Shown: piece by piece, positions 27,329 through 36,085 of the stretch
Position numbering within the stretch: the stretch's first letter is position 1
How the letters are laid out: the number at the start of each line of letters is the position of its first letter
From: Rhizobium sophoriradicis
GTDB lineage: Bacteria > Pseudomonadota > Alphaproteobacteria > Rhizobiales > Rhizobiaceae
NCBI RefSeq assembly: GCF_003939025.1
Contig: NZ_RQIH01000014.1
Span: forward strand, 166,429 to 230,428
Direction: 5' to 3'
Length of the DNA: 64,000 nucleotides
Program-made: the position numbers and the translations under genes
Notes under the pieces: model-generated
Seen by the model: the letters and a program-made list of their open reading frames with translations, nothing else
What the model was told of the DNA's origin: nothing
Database searches by the model: none

Positions 27329-28324
27329 TCAGACGGTGAGCACCACCTTGCCGATATGGCTGCCTTCCTCGATCAGGCGGTGTGCCTCGACGACTGCTTC
27401 GAAGGCAAAGACCTTGTGGATGACCGGGGCGATGGCGCCCGTTTCCAAGAGCGGCCAGACTTGCGAGAGGAGGTCGTCGCGGATGGCGCGTTTTTCCTCG
27501 GCCGTGCGCGGACGCATGGTGGAGCCGGTCACCGTCAGCCGCTTGACCATGATCGGCGACAGATTGACCCTTTCGGCAACGGCGCCGCCGAGGAAGGCGA
27601 TGATCGACAGGCAGCCGTCTTTGGCGAGCGAGGCGAGGTTGCGCTCGAAATAGGCGGCGCCGATCATGTCGAGGATGATGTCGACGCCCTGGCCGGTCTC
27701 GGCCTTGATCACCTCGGCGAAATCCTCGCTGCGGTAGTTGATCGCCCGTTTGGCGCCGAGCTTTTCGCAGGCCTCGCATTTCTCGCTCGAGCCGGCCGTC
27801 GCATAGACCTCGGCGCCGAAGGCGCGGGCAAGCTGGATCGCCGTCGTGCCGATGCCGCTGGTGCCGCCATGGATCAGCACCGTCTCGCCTTCGGTCAGCC
27901 CGGCCATCTGGAAAAGATTGGCCCAGACGGTGAAGAAGGTTTCGGGAAGGGCGGCCGCTTTCACGGCATCATAACCCTTGGGAAAGGGCAGGATCTGGCC
28001 TGCCGGCAACAGGCAATATTCGGCATAGGCGCCGCCATTGGCAAGGCCGCAGACCTTGTCGCCGACGGCGTGATCGCTGACACCGGGCCCGACGGCGACG
28101 ATTTCGCCTGCAAGCTCCAGGCCGAGGATCGGGCTCGCGTCCTTCGGCGGGGGGTAGCTGCCCTGGCGCTGGGCAATATCGGGGCGGTTGACGCCGATCG
28201 CCTCGGCGCGCACCAGCACCTGCCCCTCTTGCGGCATCGGCAGCGGGCGGCTGCCGATCACCATCACCTCCGGCCCGCCGAAGGAGTTGAGATCGACGAA
28301 ACGCATTTCTCGAGGCAATGGCAT
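27329..28324 (-). CDS. NAD(P)H-quinone oxidoreductase, PIG3 family
   Basis: A 331-residue medium-chain dehydrogenase/reductase without the catalytic zinc ligands. The N-terminal GroES-like domain has VGVNRPDIAQRQGSYPPP-like IGVNRPDIAQRQGSYPPP. The Rossmann part shows ETVLIHGGTSGIGTTAIQLA and AGSSEKCEACEKLGAKRAI (NADPH selectivity region). It matches the PIG3/QorB-type quinone reductases. The start is supported by GGGAGGATC. It stands alone between the methyltransferase and the EAL protein. Confidence 0.88.
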   Translation of the reverse strand: MPLPREMRFVDLNSFGGPEVMVIGSRPLPMPQEGQVLVRAEAIGVNRPDIAQRQGSYPPPKDASPILGLELAGEIVAVGPGVSDHAVGDKVCGLANGGAYAEYCLLPAGQILPFPKGYDAVKAAALPETFFTVWANLFQMAGLTEGETVLIHGGTSGIGTTAIQLARAFGAEVYATAGSSEKCEACEKLGAKRAINYRSEDFAEVIKAETGQGVDIILDMIGAAYFERNLASLAKDGCLSIIAFLGGAVAERVNLSPIMVKRLTVTGSTMRPRTAEEKRAIRDDLLSQVWPLLETGAIAPVIHKVFAFEAVVEAHRLIEEGSHIGKVVLTV

Positions 28325-28402
28325 GGTGCGATCCTCCCTGATCCAAAACAGGGGAATTAAATCAGCACCGCCGGCTTGGGAAGGTCGGAAACGGCAAGGG
28401 CG

Positions 28403-30220
28403 TCAATTCGCCTCGCCCAGAACGTGGAAGGCGAGGCCCTCCTCGCTCTCCTTGGCGGCCGACTTGATGACGGCGATCTCGGCGCTGACACGGTTGATAT
28501 CGTCGATGACGAGGCCTTCCGCCAGTTCGATCACGCCGATCGAGCAGCGCATCAGCGGGAACAGGGCTTCGGCGCCGCTGCGGTCGTGACCGAGGATGCG
28601 GCCGGCGGCGCGGTGCTCGTCGGAATAGAAGTCGAGCACGTCGTCGTGGAAATCGCTGATCAGCCGGTCGAGGATCTCCGTCAACTCCTCCTTGATCCAG
28701 CCGACGACGCCGATGAAGAAATCGTCGCCGCCGACATGGCCGAGAAAATGCCGCTCGGCGAAGAAATAGCGGCGCATCAGCGCGGCAAACAGCGAGATCG
28801 CGTGGTCGCCGAGATGGAAGCCATAGGCATCGTTGAACGGCTTGAAATTGTCGAAATCGCAATAGCAGAAATGGCGGACCTCATCGCCGTCGCGGCCGGA
28901 CTGGCGCATGAAATCGCGGATGGCGCGATTGCCCGGCAGGCCGGTCAATGGGTTCTGGTCCTGGGCCGTCTTCAACTGCTTCTCGTTGATGACCTTGATC
29001 AGCGAGGCGGCGGAGACGACGCCGGCATAACGCATATTGTCGGTCAGGATCAGGCAGTTGCTGCCCTCCATATTGGCGAAGATCGCCATCAGATGCTCGG
29101 CATCGCTGTCGAGGCCGACGATCGGCGCCATCTCGACGAAATGCGAAATGCTGCGCTCATACATCTTGTTCTTCAGGAGATCGCGGCCGAAGGGCTGATA
29201 GATATATTCCTTGAGGTGATGCTCGTGGATGATGCCGCGCGGCTCGTCATTGGCGTTGAGCACGGGGAAGAAAGCCTGGCGCGGATTGCGGCGGAAAAGC
29301 TCGAAGACGCTGTCGATGCTGTCGTTCTCGTAAACCGTCGGCAGCAACTCGATCTGCCTGCGGATGAGGATCTCATCGAGCGACTGGCTGGCGCGCTTGC
29401 TTTTTCCGAGCTCCTGCAGGTGCGGGAAGGACGGCGCCAGTTCGGACATATGCGTCGTCGGACGCGAGATGAACCAGCCCTGGACGAGATCGACGCCATA
29501 TTCTCGGCACGCAATGAATTCGGCTTCGGTCTCGATGCCCTCGGCGATGACGCGAGTGCCGAGCACATGGGCGATATTGACGATGCTTTTCAGCAGGTGA
29601 CGCTTGCGCGGGCTGCGATCGATATCGGCGACGAAATGACGGTCGATCTTCAGATAATCGACGGGATGATCGCAGAGCAGTTTCATCTCGCCGTGACCGA
29701 CACCGAAATCGTCGATCGCCAGCTTGAAGCCGGCCTTGCGCAGCTTCGACACCAGAGCTGAAAATTCCGGCACGCTTGTGTTGTCGAAACGTTCGGAGAA
29801 TTCGAAACAGACCGAAGACGGCGGGATATTCGCGCTCCTCAGATGCTGCAGCAGGCTTTCGACCAGCCGCTCGCCATCGGGGATCAGCCGGACATCGAGA
29901 TTGAGGAACAGCGTCGCGGTGGAGAAATTCGGCAGCGTCGCAAATTTGGCGAGTGCGCGGCTCGCCAGCATCTGTTCGAGCGCCAGCAGCTGGCCGGCCC
30001 GATGGGCTTCATCGAGAATATCGGCCGGCGTATCGTAGCCGATGCGATCCTGGCCGCGCATCAGGGATTCGTAGCCGAACACCGTGCCTGTGCCGGCCTC
30101 GACAATCGGCTGAAAAGCGTTCTCGACGACGAGCTTGGCAAGGGTGACGATCTGATCGCTGGCATAACGGCGCAGGACGCCAGGTTCGACGGCGGCAGTC
30201 AGGGATGTGCCGGTTTTCAT
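28403..30220 (-). CDS. EAL-CBS-GGDEF protein with degenerate motifs
   Basis: A 605-residue protein with reversed domain order: EAL-like domain (about 25-265), a linker with a CBS pair (about 280-410; VFELFRRNPRQAFFPVLNAN) and a GGDEF-like domain (about 430-590). The EAL signature is ESL (FGYESLMRG) but EFSERFD, DDFGVGH and EGIETEAE are recognisable, so phosphodiesterase activity may persist. The GGDEF loop reads VGGDDFF, a conservative change compatible with activity or GTP binding. It is probably a cyclic-di-GMP enzyme or receptor tuned by an adenylate bound to CBS. The start MKTGTSLTAAV follows GGAGATCGG; a longer frame exists. Confidence 0.85.
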   Translation of the reverse strand: MKTGTSLTAAVEPGVLRRYASDQIVTLAKLVVENAFQPIVEAGTGTVFGYESLMRGQDRIGYDTPADILDEAHRAGQLLALEQMLASRALAKFATLPNFSTATLFLNLDVRLIPDGERLVESLLQHLRSANIPPSSVCFEFSERFDNTSVPEFSALVSKLRKAGFKLAIDDFGVGHGEMKLLCDHPVDYLKIDRHFVADIDRSPRKRHLLKSIVNIAHVLGTRVIAEGIETEAEFIACREYGVDLVQGWFISRPTTHMSELAPSFPHLQELGKSKRASQSLDEILIRRQIELLPTVYENDSIDSVFELFRRNPRQAFFPVLNANDEPRGIIHEHHLKEYIYQPFGRDLLKNKMYERSISHFVEMAPIVGLDSDAEHLMAIFANMEGSNCLILTDNMRYAGVVSAASLIKVINEKQLKTAQDQNPLTGLPGNRAIRDFMRQSGRDGDEVRHFCYCDFDNFKPFNDAYGFHLGDHAISLFAALMRRYFFAERHFLGHVGGDDFFIGVVGWIKEELTEILDRLISDFHDDVLDFYSDEHRAAGRILGHDRSGAEALFPLMRCSIGVIELAEGLVIDDINRVSAEIAVIKSAAKESEEGLAFHVLGEAN

Positions 30221-30379
30221 CTCGGCCGATCTCCACTGTGACTTGTTCTTCTTGAGCCAGGACCATGCCGCAGAAGGATCAATGAACCCTTTCGCCAATA
30301 TGAAAGTTTTGTGAAAGACGCAGGGCATCGCCACGCGTTCCGCGTTTAATCGGATTTTCCAACGCAATCAGACGCTTGT

Positions 30380-30622
30380 TCAGGCGGAGCGACGGCGCTG
30401 CGCCTCATGATCTGCGAACATGTCGGCGACACATCTGCCGCCGGAGGCACCGCTCTCGTCATCGAGGAGTTCGGCCTTGATTTCGCCGAGCTTGCGGGCG
30501 GCATCCCAGAGGCGCAGCGCCTCGCGGACGACCTCGCTGCTTGAGGCATAACCGCCATTATCGACAGCGGCGCGGATGCCCGCGGCCTGTTGCGGAGAGA
30601 GGGAAACGGTTACCATCGGCAT
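30380..30622 (-). CDS. ParD-family antitoxin, without adjacent toxin
   Basis: An 80-residue ParD-like protein with an N-terminal ribbon-helix-helix (MVTVSLSPQQAAGIRAAVDN; YASSSEVVREALRLWD) and a C-terminal toxin-binding tail. A strong GGGAGGAAG precedes the ATG. In ParDE modules parE follows within a few bases, but here the next gene on the strand, 160 bases on, is the EAL protein. There is no ParE-like frame in the gap, so it is an orphan antitoxin or a free regulator. Confidence 0.8.
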   Translation of the reverse strand: MPMVTVSLSPQQAAGIRAAVDNGGYASSSEVVREALRLWDAARKLGEIKAELLDDESGASGGRCVADMFADHEAQRRRSA

Positions 30623-30820
30623 GAACTTCCTCCCATATCGATCAGGCAGAACCCTGCCTATCGGGATGCACGACCATTTTTGCCATTCTCGGCGATCTCG
30701 CCGATCCTTAAACCGATACCGATCTAAGGAATTATGCGGTGGTGCATTCGCACATCGGATGATCCCAGTAGTTAGGATCGGCCGGTAATCCTTCAAGTCT
30801 AATCCCCAGGCATCTGCTTG

Positions 30821-31399
30821 TCAAAAAGCCGGGTCACCCTTCTCCACCGTTTCAATCCGGATGCCGAGGCCGAAGGCGATCATCGTCGAGCCTTGGACGA
30901 TGAGATCGGCGGCAAGGAAAAGCCCGAGGATCCAGAGGCTGTTGACCGGCCAGCCGAGCACTATGACGAAACCGGCAAGGGCGGTTATGACGCCGCTGAT
31001 TACGATCCATGCCCAGCCTTTGGCCGGCTTCATGCGCCTGCCGACCCAGGTGCGGAAGACGCCGGCGATGAGAAGGGCGAGCGACAGAAACAGCGTCAGC
31101 GCCGCCGAGGTCAGGATCGGATTGACGAAGGCCGCGATACCGGCCAGCACGTAAAGCAGGCCGCTCAGCGCCCAGAACAGCACGTCGTCCCAGCCGCGCA
31201 CCTGGAAGGCGTGGACGAGATAGATGATGCCGCCGAACAGCATCAGCATGCCGACATAATAGACCGAGACGACGGTGGCGAGCATCAGATTGCCGAGCGC
31301 GATCAGACCACAGACCAACAGCAGAACGCCGAGGCCAACGAACCAGACCCATTTCGACCGCAGCTGGGATGTCGGGGTTCCCTCAAAGACATCGGCCAT
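30821..31399 (-). CDS. HdeD-family membrane protein
   Basis: A 192-residue protein with six hydrophobic segments in the HdeD (acid-resistance membrane protein, DUF308) arrangement: WVWFVGLGVLLLVCGLIALG first, then YYVGMLMLFGGIIYLVHAF and LSGLLYVLAGIAAFVNP. The motif GWAWIVISGVITALAGF marks the second repeat. The start follows a strong AGGAGG; a longer frame lacks one. The molecular function of the family is unclear. It is divergent from betI. Confidence 0.87.
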   Translation of the reverse strand: MADVFEGTPTSQLRSKWVWFVGLGVLLLVCGLIALGNLMLATVVSVYYVGMLMLFGGIIYLVHAFQVRGWDDVLFWALSGLLYVLAGIAAFVNPILTSAALTLFLSLALLIAGVFRTWVGRRMKPAKGWAWIVISGVITALAGFVIVLGWPVNSLWILGLFLAADLIVQGSTMIAFGLGIRIETVEKGDPAF

Positions 31400-31479
31400 G
31401 ATGCACCTCCTGAATCCAGATATGTTGCAGTAGGTTTTCAGGGAAAGATCGGCGCTCGCCAAACCGACAAAGATTTTTG

Positions 31480-31499
31480 TTGATTGATCAGTCAATCAA
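31480..31499. promoter_or_regulatory. Putative BetI operator
   Basis: TTGATTGA and TCAATCAA form a perfect 8-base inverted repeat with a TCAG spacer, 28 bases before the betI start. It resembles the ATTGATTG-type operators bound by BetI in other proteobacteria, where choline relieves repression. It would control the betIBA operon and may reach the divergent hdeD-like gene. Confidence 0.7.
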
Positions 31500-31527
31500 A
31501 AATAATCTGGCGCCGTGTTCATGGGAG

Positions 31528-32223
31528 ATGCCGTTGCCGAAGGTCGGAATGGAGCCTCTGCGCCGCAAGGCGCTTGTCGATGCGGCGCTGCGGGTGATCG
31601 GCGATCACGGCTCGCTTGCCGTCACCATGTCCGATATCGCCCGCCAGGCCGGCGTGTCGCCAGCCCTTGCGCATCATTATTTCGGCAGCAAGGAGCAATT
31701 GCTGATCGAGACGATCCGCTCGCTGCTGCGGCAATTGCGCAGCGATACGGTGGCCGCGCTGCGCGCCGCCGAGACAGCGCGCGCCCGGCTTTCGGCGGTC
31801 ATCCGCGTCAGCTTTCACGCCGACCAGTTCGCGCCGGAGACGATTGCCGCCTGGCTTGCCTTTTACGCCGAAGCGCAGCGCTCGGAGGAGACACGGCGCT
31901 TCCTGGTGATCTATGCCCGACGGCTTCGCTCCAACCTGCTTGCCGATCTCAAGACGCTCCTGCCGGCCGATGCCGCAGAACGCGTCGCCGAGGGCGCTGC
32001 GGCGATGATCGACGGGCTCTATATCAGGCAGAGTCTGAAATCGGCGCCGATCGGCATCGAAGCTTCGATCGCGCTGACGGAGGATTATCTGAATGCGCTT
32101 CTGGCCGGCGCCTCCCCTTCTCCCCGGCGGGTGAAGGCCGAGACTGCCGCCCCCTCATCCGGCCCTGCGGGCCACCTTCTCCCCCAGGGGAGAAGGAACG
32201 ACCACATCGAACCCCATGGATAA
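31528..32223 (+). CDS. betI: TetR-family repressor BetI
   Basis: A 231-residue BetI. The start MPLPKVGMEPLRRKALVDAA is the conserved beginning of the family. The helix-turn-helix is SLAVTMSDIARQAGVSPALA followed by HHYFGSKEQLL. BetI represses choline-to-betaine genes and is released by choline. The protein should end near EDYLNALLAG; the last about 35 residues (SPSPRRVKAETAAPSSGPAG onward) are translated from the palindromic repeat at 32112-32208, an addition absent from usual BetI. The first gene of betI-betB-betA; betC, present in S. meliloti, is missing between betI and betB. Confidence 0.92.
   Translation: MPLPKVGMEPLRRKALVDAALRVIGDHGSLAVTMSDIARQAGVSPALAHHYFGSKEQLLIETIRSLLRQLRSDTVAALRAAETARARLSAVIRVSFHADQFAPETIAAWLAFYAEAQRSEETRRFLVIYARRLRSNLLADLKTLLPADAAERVAEGAAAMIDGLYIRQSLKSAPIGIEASIALTEDYLNALLAGASPSPRRVKAETAAPSSGPAGHLLPQGRRNDHIEPHG
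32112..32208. repeat. Rhizobial palindromic repeat inside the betI 3' end
   Basis: CCCCTTCTCCCC and, after a gap, CCACCTTCTCCCCCAGGGGA plus GAAGG form nested hairpins; CCCTCATCCGGCCCTGCGGG lies in the middle. It is the same family as the elements at 19256 and 33708. The first part is read as betI codons. Confidence 0.65.
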
Positions 32224-32228
32224 ATGAC

Positions 32229-33692
32229 ATGAAAGCCCAGCCGAACGCCTCGCACTTCATCGATGGCGAATATGTCGAGGATAGCGACGGCGCCGTCATC
32301 GAGAGCCTTTATCCTGCGACCGGCGAGGTGATCGCCCGGCTGCATGCGGCCACGCCCGCAATCGTCGAGAAGGCGATTGCCGCGGCCAAGTGCGCTCAGA
32401 CGGAATGGGCAGCGATGAGTCCGATGGCGCGCGGCCGCATCTTGAAGCGAGCCGCCGACATCATGCGCGAGCGCAATCGCGAGCTCTCCGAACTGGAAAC
32501 GCTCGATACCGGCAAGCCGATCCAGGAAACGATCGTCGCCGACCCGACCTCGGGCGCCGACGCCTTCGAGTTCTTCGGCGGCGTCGCACCGGCCGGGCTC
32601 AACGGTTCGCATATCCCGCTCGGCCAGGATTTCGCCTATACCAAGCGGGTGCCGCTCGGCGTCTGCGTCGGCATCGGCGCCTGGAACTATCCGCAGCAGA
32701 TCGCCTGCTGGAAAGCTGCCCCGGCGCTCATCTCAGGCAATGCCATGGTGTTCAAGCCTTCGGAGAATACGCCGCTCGGCGCCTTGAAGATCGCCGAGAT
32801 CCTGCATGAGGCGGGGCTGCCGAAGGGGCTCTTCAACGTCATCCAGGGCGATCGCGATATCGGGCCGATGCTCGTCAACCATCCCGATGTCGCCAAGGTG
32901 TCGCTGACCGGCTCGGTGCCGACCGGGCGTCGGGTCGCGGCGGCTGCAGCCGGCAATCTCAAGCATGTGACGATGGAGCTCGGCGGCAAGTCGCCGCTCA
33001 TCGTCTTCGACGACGCGGATCTCGATTCGGCGGTCGGCGGCGCCATGCTCGGCAATTTCTATTCGACCGGCCAGGTCTGCTCGAACGGCACGCGCGTCTT
33101 CGTGCAGAAGGGGATCAAGGCCGAGTTCCTGAAGCGGCTGAAGGCGCGCACCGAGGCGATGCTGATCGGCGACCCGATGGACGAGGCGACGCAGATCGGC
33201 CCGATGGTTTCCTGGGCGCAGCGCGAGAAGGTGATCGCCTATATCGAGAAGGGCAAGGCCGAGGGCGCCACCCTGATTGCCGGCGGCGGCATTCCCAACA
33301 ATGTCTCCGGCGAAGGCTATTACGTGCAGCCGACCGTCTTTGCCGACGTCACCGACGAGATGACCATCGCCCGCGAAGAGATCTTCGGGCCTGTGATGTC
33401 GGTGCTCGATTTCGACGATGAGGACGAGGTCACCACACGCGCCAATGCCAGCGAATTCGGCCTGTCGGGCGGCGTCTTCACCGCCGACCTCACCCGCGCC
33501 CACCGCGTCGTCGATCGGCTGGAGGCGGGCACGCTCTGGATCAACACCTATAATCTCTGCCCTGTCGAAATCCCCTTCGGCGGCTCGAAACAATCCGGCT
33601 TCGGCCGCGAGAATTCGCTGGCGGCGCTGGAGCATTATTCCGAGCTGAAGACGGTCTACGTCGGCATGGGGCCGGTGGTGGCGCCTTATTGA
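32229..33692 (+). CDS. betB: Betaine aldehyde dehydrogenase
   Basis: A 487-residue aldehyde dehydrogenase. The general base Glu250 lies in MELGGKSPL and the catalytic nucleophile Cys284 in STGQVCSNGTR, with the NAD-binding SLTGSVPTGRRV segment between expected positions. The end, PVEIPFGGSKQSGFGRENS, is typical of BetB. It oxidises betaine aldehyde to glycine betaine in the cytosol, the second step after BetA. It starts five bases after betI. Length is normal for the family. Confidence 0.95.
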   Translation: MKAQPNASHFIDGEYVEDSDGAVIESLYPATGEVIARLHAATPAIVEKAIAAAKCAQTEWAAMSPMARGRILKRAADIMRERNRELSELETLDTGKPIQETIVADPTSGADAFEFFGGVAPAGLNGSHIPLGQDFAYTKRVPLGVCVGIGAWNYPQQIACWKAAPALISGNAMVFKPSENTPLGALKIAEILHEAGLPKGLFNVIQGDRDIGPMLVNHPDVAKVSLTGSVPTGRRVAAAAAGNLKHVTMELGGKSPLIVFDDADLDSAVGGAMLGNFYSTGQVCSNGTRVFVQKGIKAEFLKRLKARTEAMLIGDPMDEATQIGPMVSWAQREKVIAYIEKGKAEGATLIAGGGIPNNVSGEGYYVQPTVFADVTDEMTIAREEIFGPVMSVLDFDDEDEVTTRANASEFGLSGGVFTADLTRAHRVVDRLEAGTLWINTYNLCPVEIPFGGSKQSGFGRENSLAALEHYSELKTVYVGMGPVVAPY

Positions 33693-33707
33693 GTAACAAG
33701 CTCCGGC

Positions 33708-33856
33708 CTGCCCCTCACCCTAACCCTCTCCCCGCACGCGGGGAGAGGGGACGTGCCAGACGAAAGGCCTGCGGGGAACGGACAGGTTGCGGCAAGATCC
33801 CTTCTCCCCGTCAGAACGGGGAGAAGGTGGCGGCAGCCGGATGAGGGGCAGGCGCG
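33708..33856. repeat. Composite rhizobial intergenic repeat (RIME-like), inverted copy
   Basis: Begins CTGCCCCTCACCCTAACCCT and continues with a CTCTCCCCGC/GCGGGGAGAG hairpin and a CTTCTCCCCG/CGGGGAGAAG hairpin, ending CAGCCGGATGAGGGGC. It is the reverse complement in layout of the copy at 19256-19442. It fills the betB-betA spacer. Confidence 0.72.
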
Positions 33857-33901
33857 GCAAACAAGCAGCCGGCCGAAGGGCAAATCGAGAAAGACAGAAC
33901 C

Positions 33902-35551
33902 ATGCAAGCAGATTTCGTCATCATCGGCTCGGGCTCAGCGGGGTCCGCCCTCGCCTATCGCCTCTCCGAGGACGGCAAGAACAGCGTCCTCGTCATCGAG
34001 GCGGGCGGCAGCGATTTCGGGCCGTTCATCCAGATGCCGGCAGCGCTTGCCTGGCCGATGAGCATGAAGCGCTACAATTGGGGTTATCTCTCCGAGCCGG
34101 AGCCGAACCTTAACAACCGGCGCATCACCGCGCCGCGCGGCAAGGTGATCGGCGGCTCCTCCTCGATCAACGGCATGGTCTATGTGCGCGGCCATGCGGA
34201 AGACTTCAACCGCTGGGAGGAGCTCGGCGCCAGCGGCTGGGCCTATGCCGACGTTCTCCCCTATTTCAAGCGGATGGAGCATTCGCATGGCGGCGAGGAG
34301 GGCTGGCGCGGCACCGACGGGCCGCTGCATGTCCAGCGCGGCGGCTTCACCAATCCGCTGTTTCGCGCCTTCATCGAGGCCGGCAAGCAGGCGGGCTTCG
34401 AGACGACCGAGGATTATAACGGCAGCAAGCAGGAAGGCTTCGGGCTGATGGAGCAGACCATCTTTGCCGGCCGTCGCTGGTCTGCCGCCAATGCCTATCT
34501 GAAACCGGCGCTGAAGCGGAAAAATGTCGGGATCGTCTACGGTGTGGCGTGGAAAATCGTCATCGAGGACGGCCGGGCAACCGGTGTCGAGATCGAGCGC
34601 GGCGGCAAGGTGGAGGTGGTGAAGGCCAATCGCGAGGTGATCGTTTCGGCCTCCTCCTTCAATTCGCCGAAGCTCTTGATGCTGTCGGGCATCGGCCCCG
34701 GCCAGCATCTCACGGACATGGGCATTGCGGTGAAGGCCGACCGGCCAGGTGTCGGCGCCAACCTGCAGGACCATATGGAATTCTACTTCCAGCAGGTGAG
34801 CACCAAGCCGGTGTCGCTCTATTCCTGGCTGCCGTGGTTCTGGCAGGGGGTGGCGGGCGCGCAATGGCTGCTGTCGAAGGGCGGGCTCGGCGCCTCCAAC
34901 CAGTTCGAGGCCTGCGCCTTCCTACGCTCGGCACCCGGGCTGAAACAGCCCGATATTCAGTATCATTTCCTCCCCGTTGCGATCAGCTATGACGGCAAGG
35001 CGGCGGCGAAAAGCCATGGCTTCCAGGTGCATGTCGGCTATAACCTGTCGAAATCGCGCGGCAGCGTGACGCTGCGCTCGCCCGACCCGAAGGCCGAGCC
35101 GGTGCTGCGCTTCAACTATATGAGCCATCCGGAGGATTGGGAAAAATTCCGCCACTGCGTCCGCCTGACCCGCGAGATCTTCGGGCAGACGGCCTTCGAC
35201 GCCTATCGCGGCCCGGAGATCCAGCCGGGTGAAGGCGTGCAAAGCGACGAAGAGATCGATGCCTTCCTGCGCGAGCATCTGGAAAGCGCCTATCACCCCT
35301 GCGGCACCTGCAAGATGGGCGCCAAGGACGATCCGATGGCGGTGGTCGATCCGCAGACGCGGGTGATCGGCGTCGAGGCCTTGCGCGTCGCCGACAGCTC
35401 GATCTTCCCGCATGTCACCTACGGCAATCTGAACGGCCCCTCGATCATGACCGGCGAGAAGGCCGCCGACCACATCCTCGGCAAGCAGCCGCTGGCGCGC
35501 TCGAACCAGGAGCCCTGGGTCAATCCAAGGGCGGCGGTCAGCGATCGGTGA
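33902..35551 (+). CDS. betA: Choline dehydrogenase
   Basis: A 549-residue GMC-family flavoprotein. The FAD-binding motif is FVIIGSGSAGSALAYRL at residues 4-20 and the GMC signature is RGKVIGGSSSINGMVYVRGH. The C-terminal catalytic region shows AYHPCGTCKMG and VTYGNLNGPSIM. It oxidises choline to betaine aldehyde at the inner membrane, feeding BetB. It is the last gene of betIBA, 209 bases after betB, separated by the repeat. Length agrees with E. coli and rhizobial BetA. Confidence 0.95.
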   Translation: MQADFVIIGSGSAGSALAYRLSEDGKNSVLVIEAGGSDFGPFIQMPAALAWPMSMKRYNWGYLSEPEPNLNNRRITAPRGKVIGGSSSINGMVYVRGHAEDFNRWEELGASGWAYADVLPYFKRMEHSHGGEEGWRGTDGPLHVQRGGFTNPLFRAFIEAGKQAGFETTEDYNGSKQEGFGLMEQTIFAGRRWSAANAYLKPALKRKNVGIVYGVAWKIVIEDGRATGVEIERGGKVEVVKANREVIVSASSFNSPKLLMLSGIGPGQHLTDMGIAVKADRPGVGANLQDHMEFYFQQVSTKPVSLYSWLPWFWQGVAGAQWLLSKGGLGASNQFEACAFLRSAPGLKQPDIQYHFLPVAISYDGKAAAKSHGFQVHVGYNLSKSRGSVTLRSPDPKAEPVLRFNYMSHPEDWEKFRHCVRLTREIFGQTAFDAYRGPEIQPGEGVQSDEEIDAFLREHLESAYHPCGTCKMGAKDDPMAVVDPQTRVIGVEALRVADSSIFPHVTYGNLNGPSIMTGEKAADHILGKQPLARSNQEPWVNPRAAVSDR

Positions 35552-35631
35552 CGGCGGAGGCCTGATCAAGCGTCCGTTGTCAAGCCAGGCGGCACCTTGT
35601 AGCCTGGGACGGCAGCTGGGAGGTTGGAAAC

Positions 35632-36069
35632 ATGGCGCTCAAGCGGATGGACAATGTCGGAATCGTCGTCGAAGACCTCGCGGCGGCGATTGATTTCTTT
35701 CGCGAACTCGGCCTCGAACTCGAAGGACAGGGCACGATCGACGGCGAATGGGCCGGACGAGTGACCGGACTTGTCGATCAGCATGTCGAGATCGCCATGA
35801 TGCGCACACCAGATGGACACAGCCGGCTCGAGCTCTCCCGCTTCCTCAAGCCGGATGTCATCGCAGATCACCGCAGCGCCCCGGTCAACGCGCTGGGCTA
35901 CCTCCGCGCCATGTTCACCGTCGACGATATCGACGACACCCTCGAAAGGCTCCGCAGGCGCGGCGCGCAGCTCGTCGGCGAGGTCGTCCAGTATAAGGAC
36001 GCGTATCGGCTCTGCTATATCCGTGGTCCTGAGGGGCTTCTCATCGGACTCGCCCAGGAACTCGGCTGA
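35632..36069 (+). CDS. VOC-family (glyoxalase/bleomycin-resistance fold) protein
   Basis: A 145-residue vicinal-oxygen-chelate protein with two beta-alpha-beta-beta-beta halves: MDNVGIVVEDLAAAIDFFRE at the start and RAMFTVDDIDDTLERLRR in the middle, ending with YIRGPEGLLIGLAQELG. Metal-ligand positions include the Glu in the last segment. Its exact reaction (lyase, dioxygenase or binding protein) cannot be read. GGGAGG precedes the ATG. It follows betA by 80 bases but is not part of the choline pathway. Confidence 0.85.
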   Translation: MALKRMDNVGIVVEDLAAAIDFFRELGLELEGQGTIDGEWAGRVTGLVDQHVEIAMMRTPDGHSRLELSRFLKPDVIADHRSAPVNALGYLRAMFTVDDIDDTLERLRRRGAQLVGEVVQYKDAYRLCYIRGPEGLLIGLAQELG

Positions 36070-36085
36070 GCGCAATGAGGGTCTG

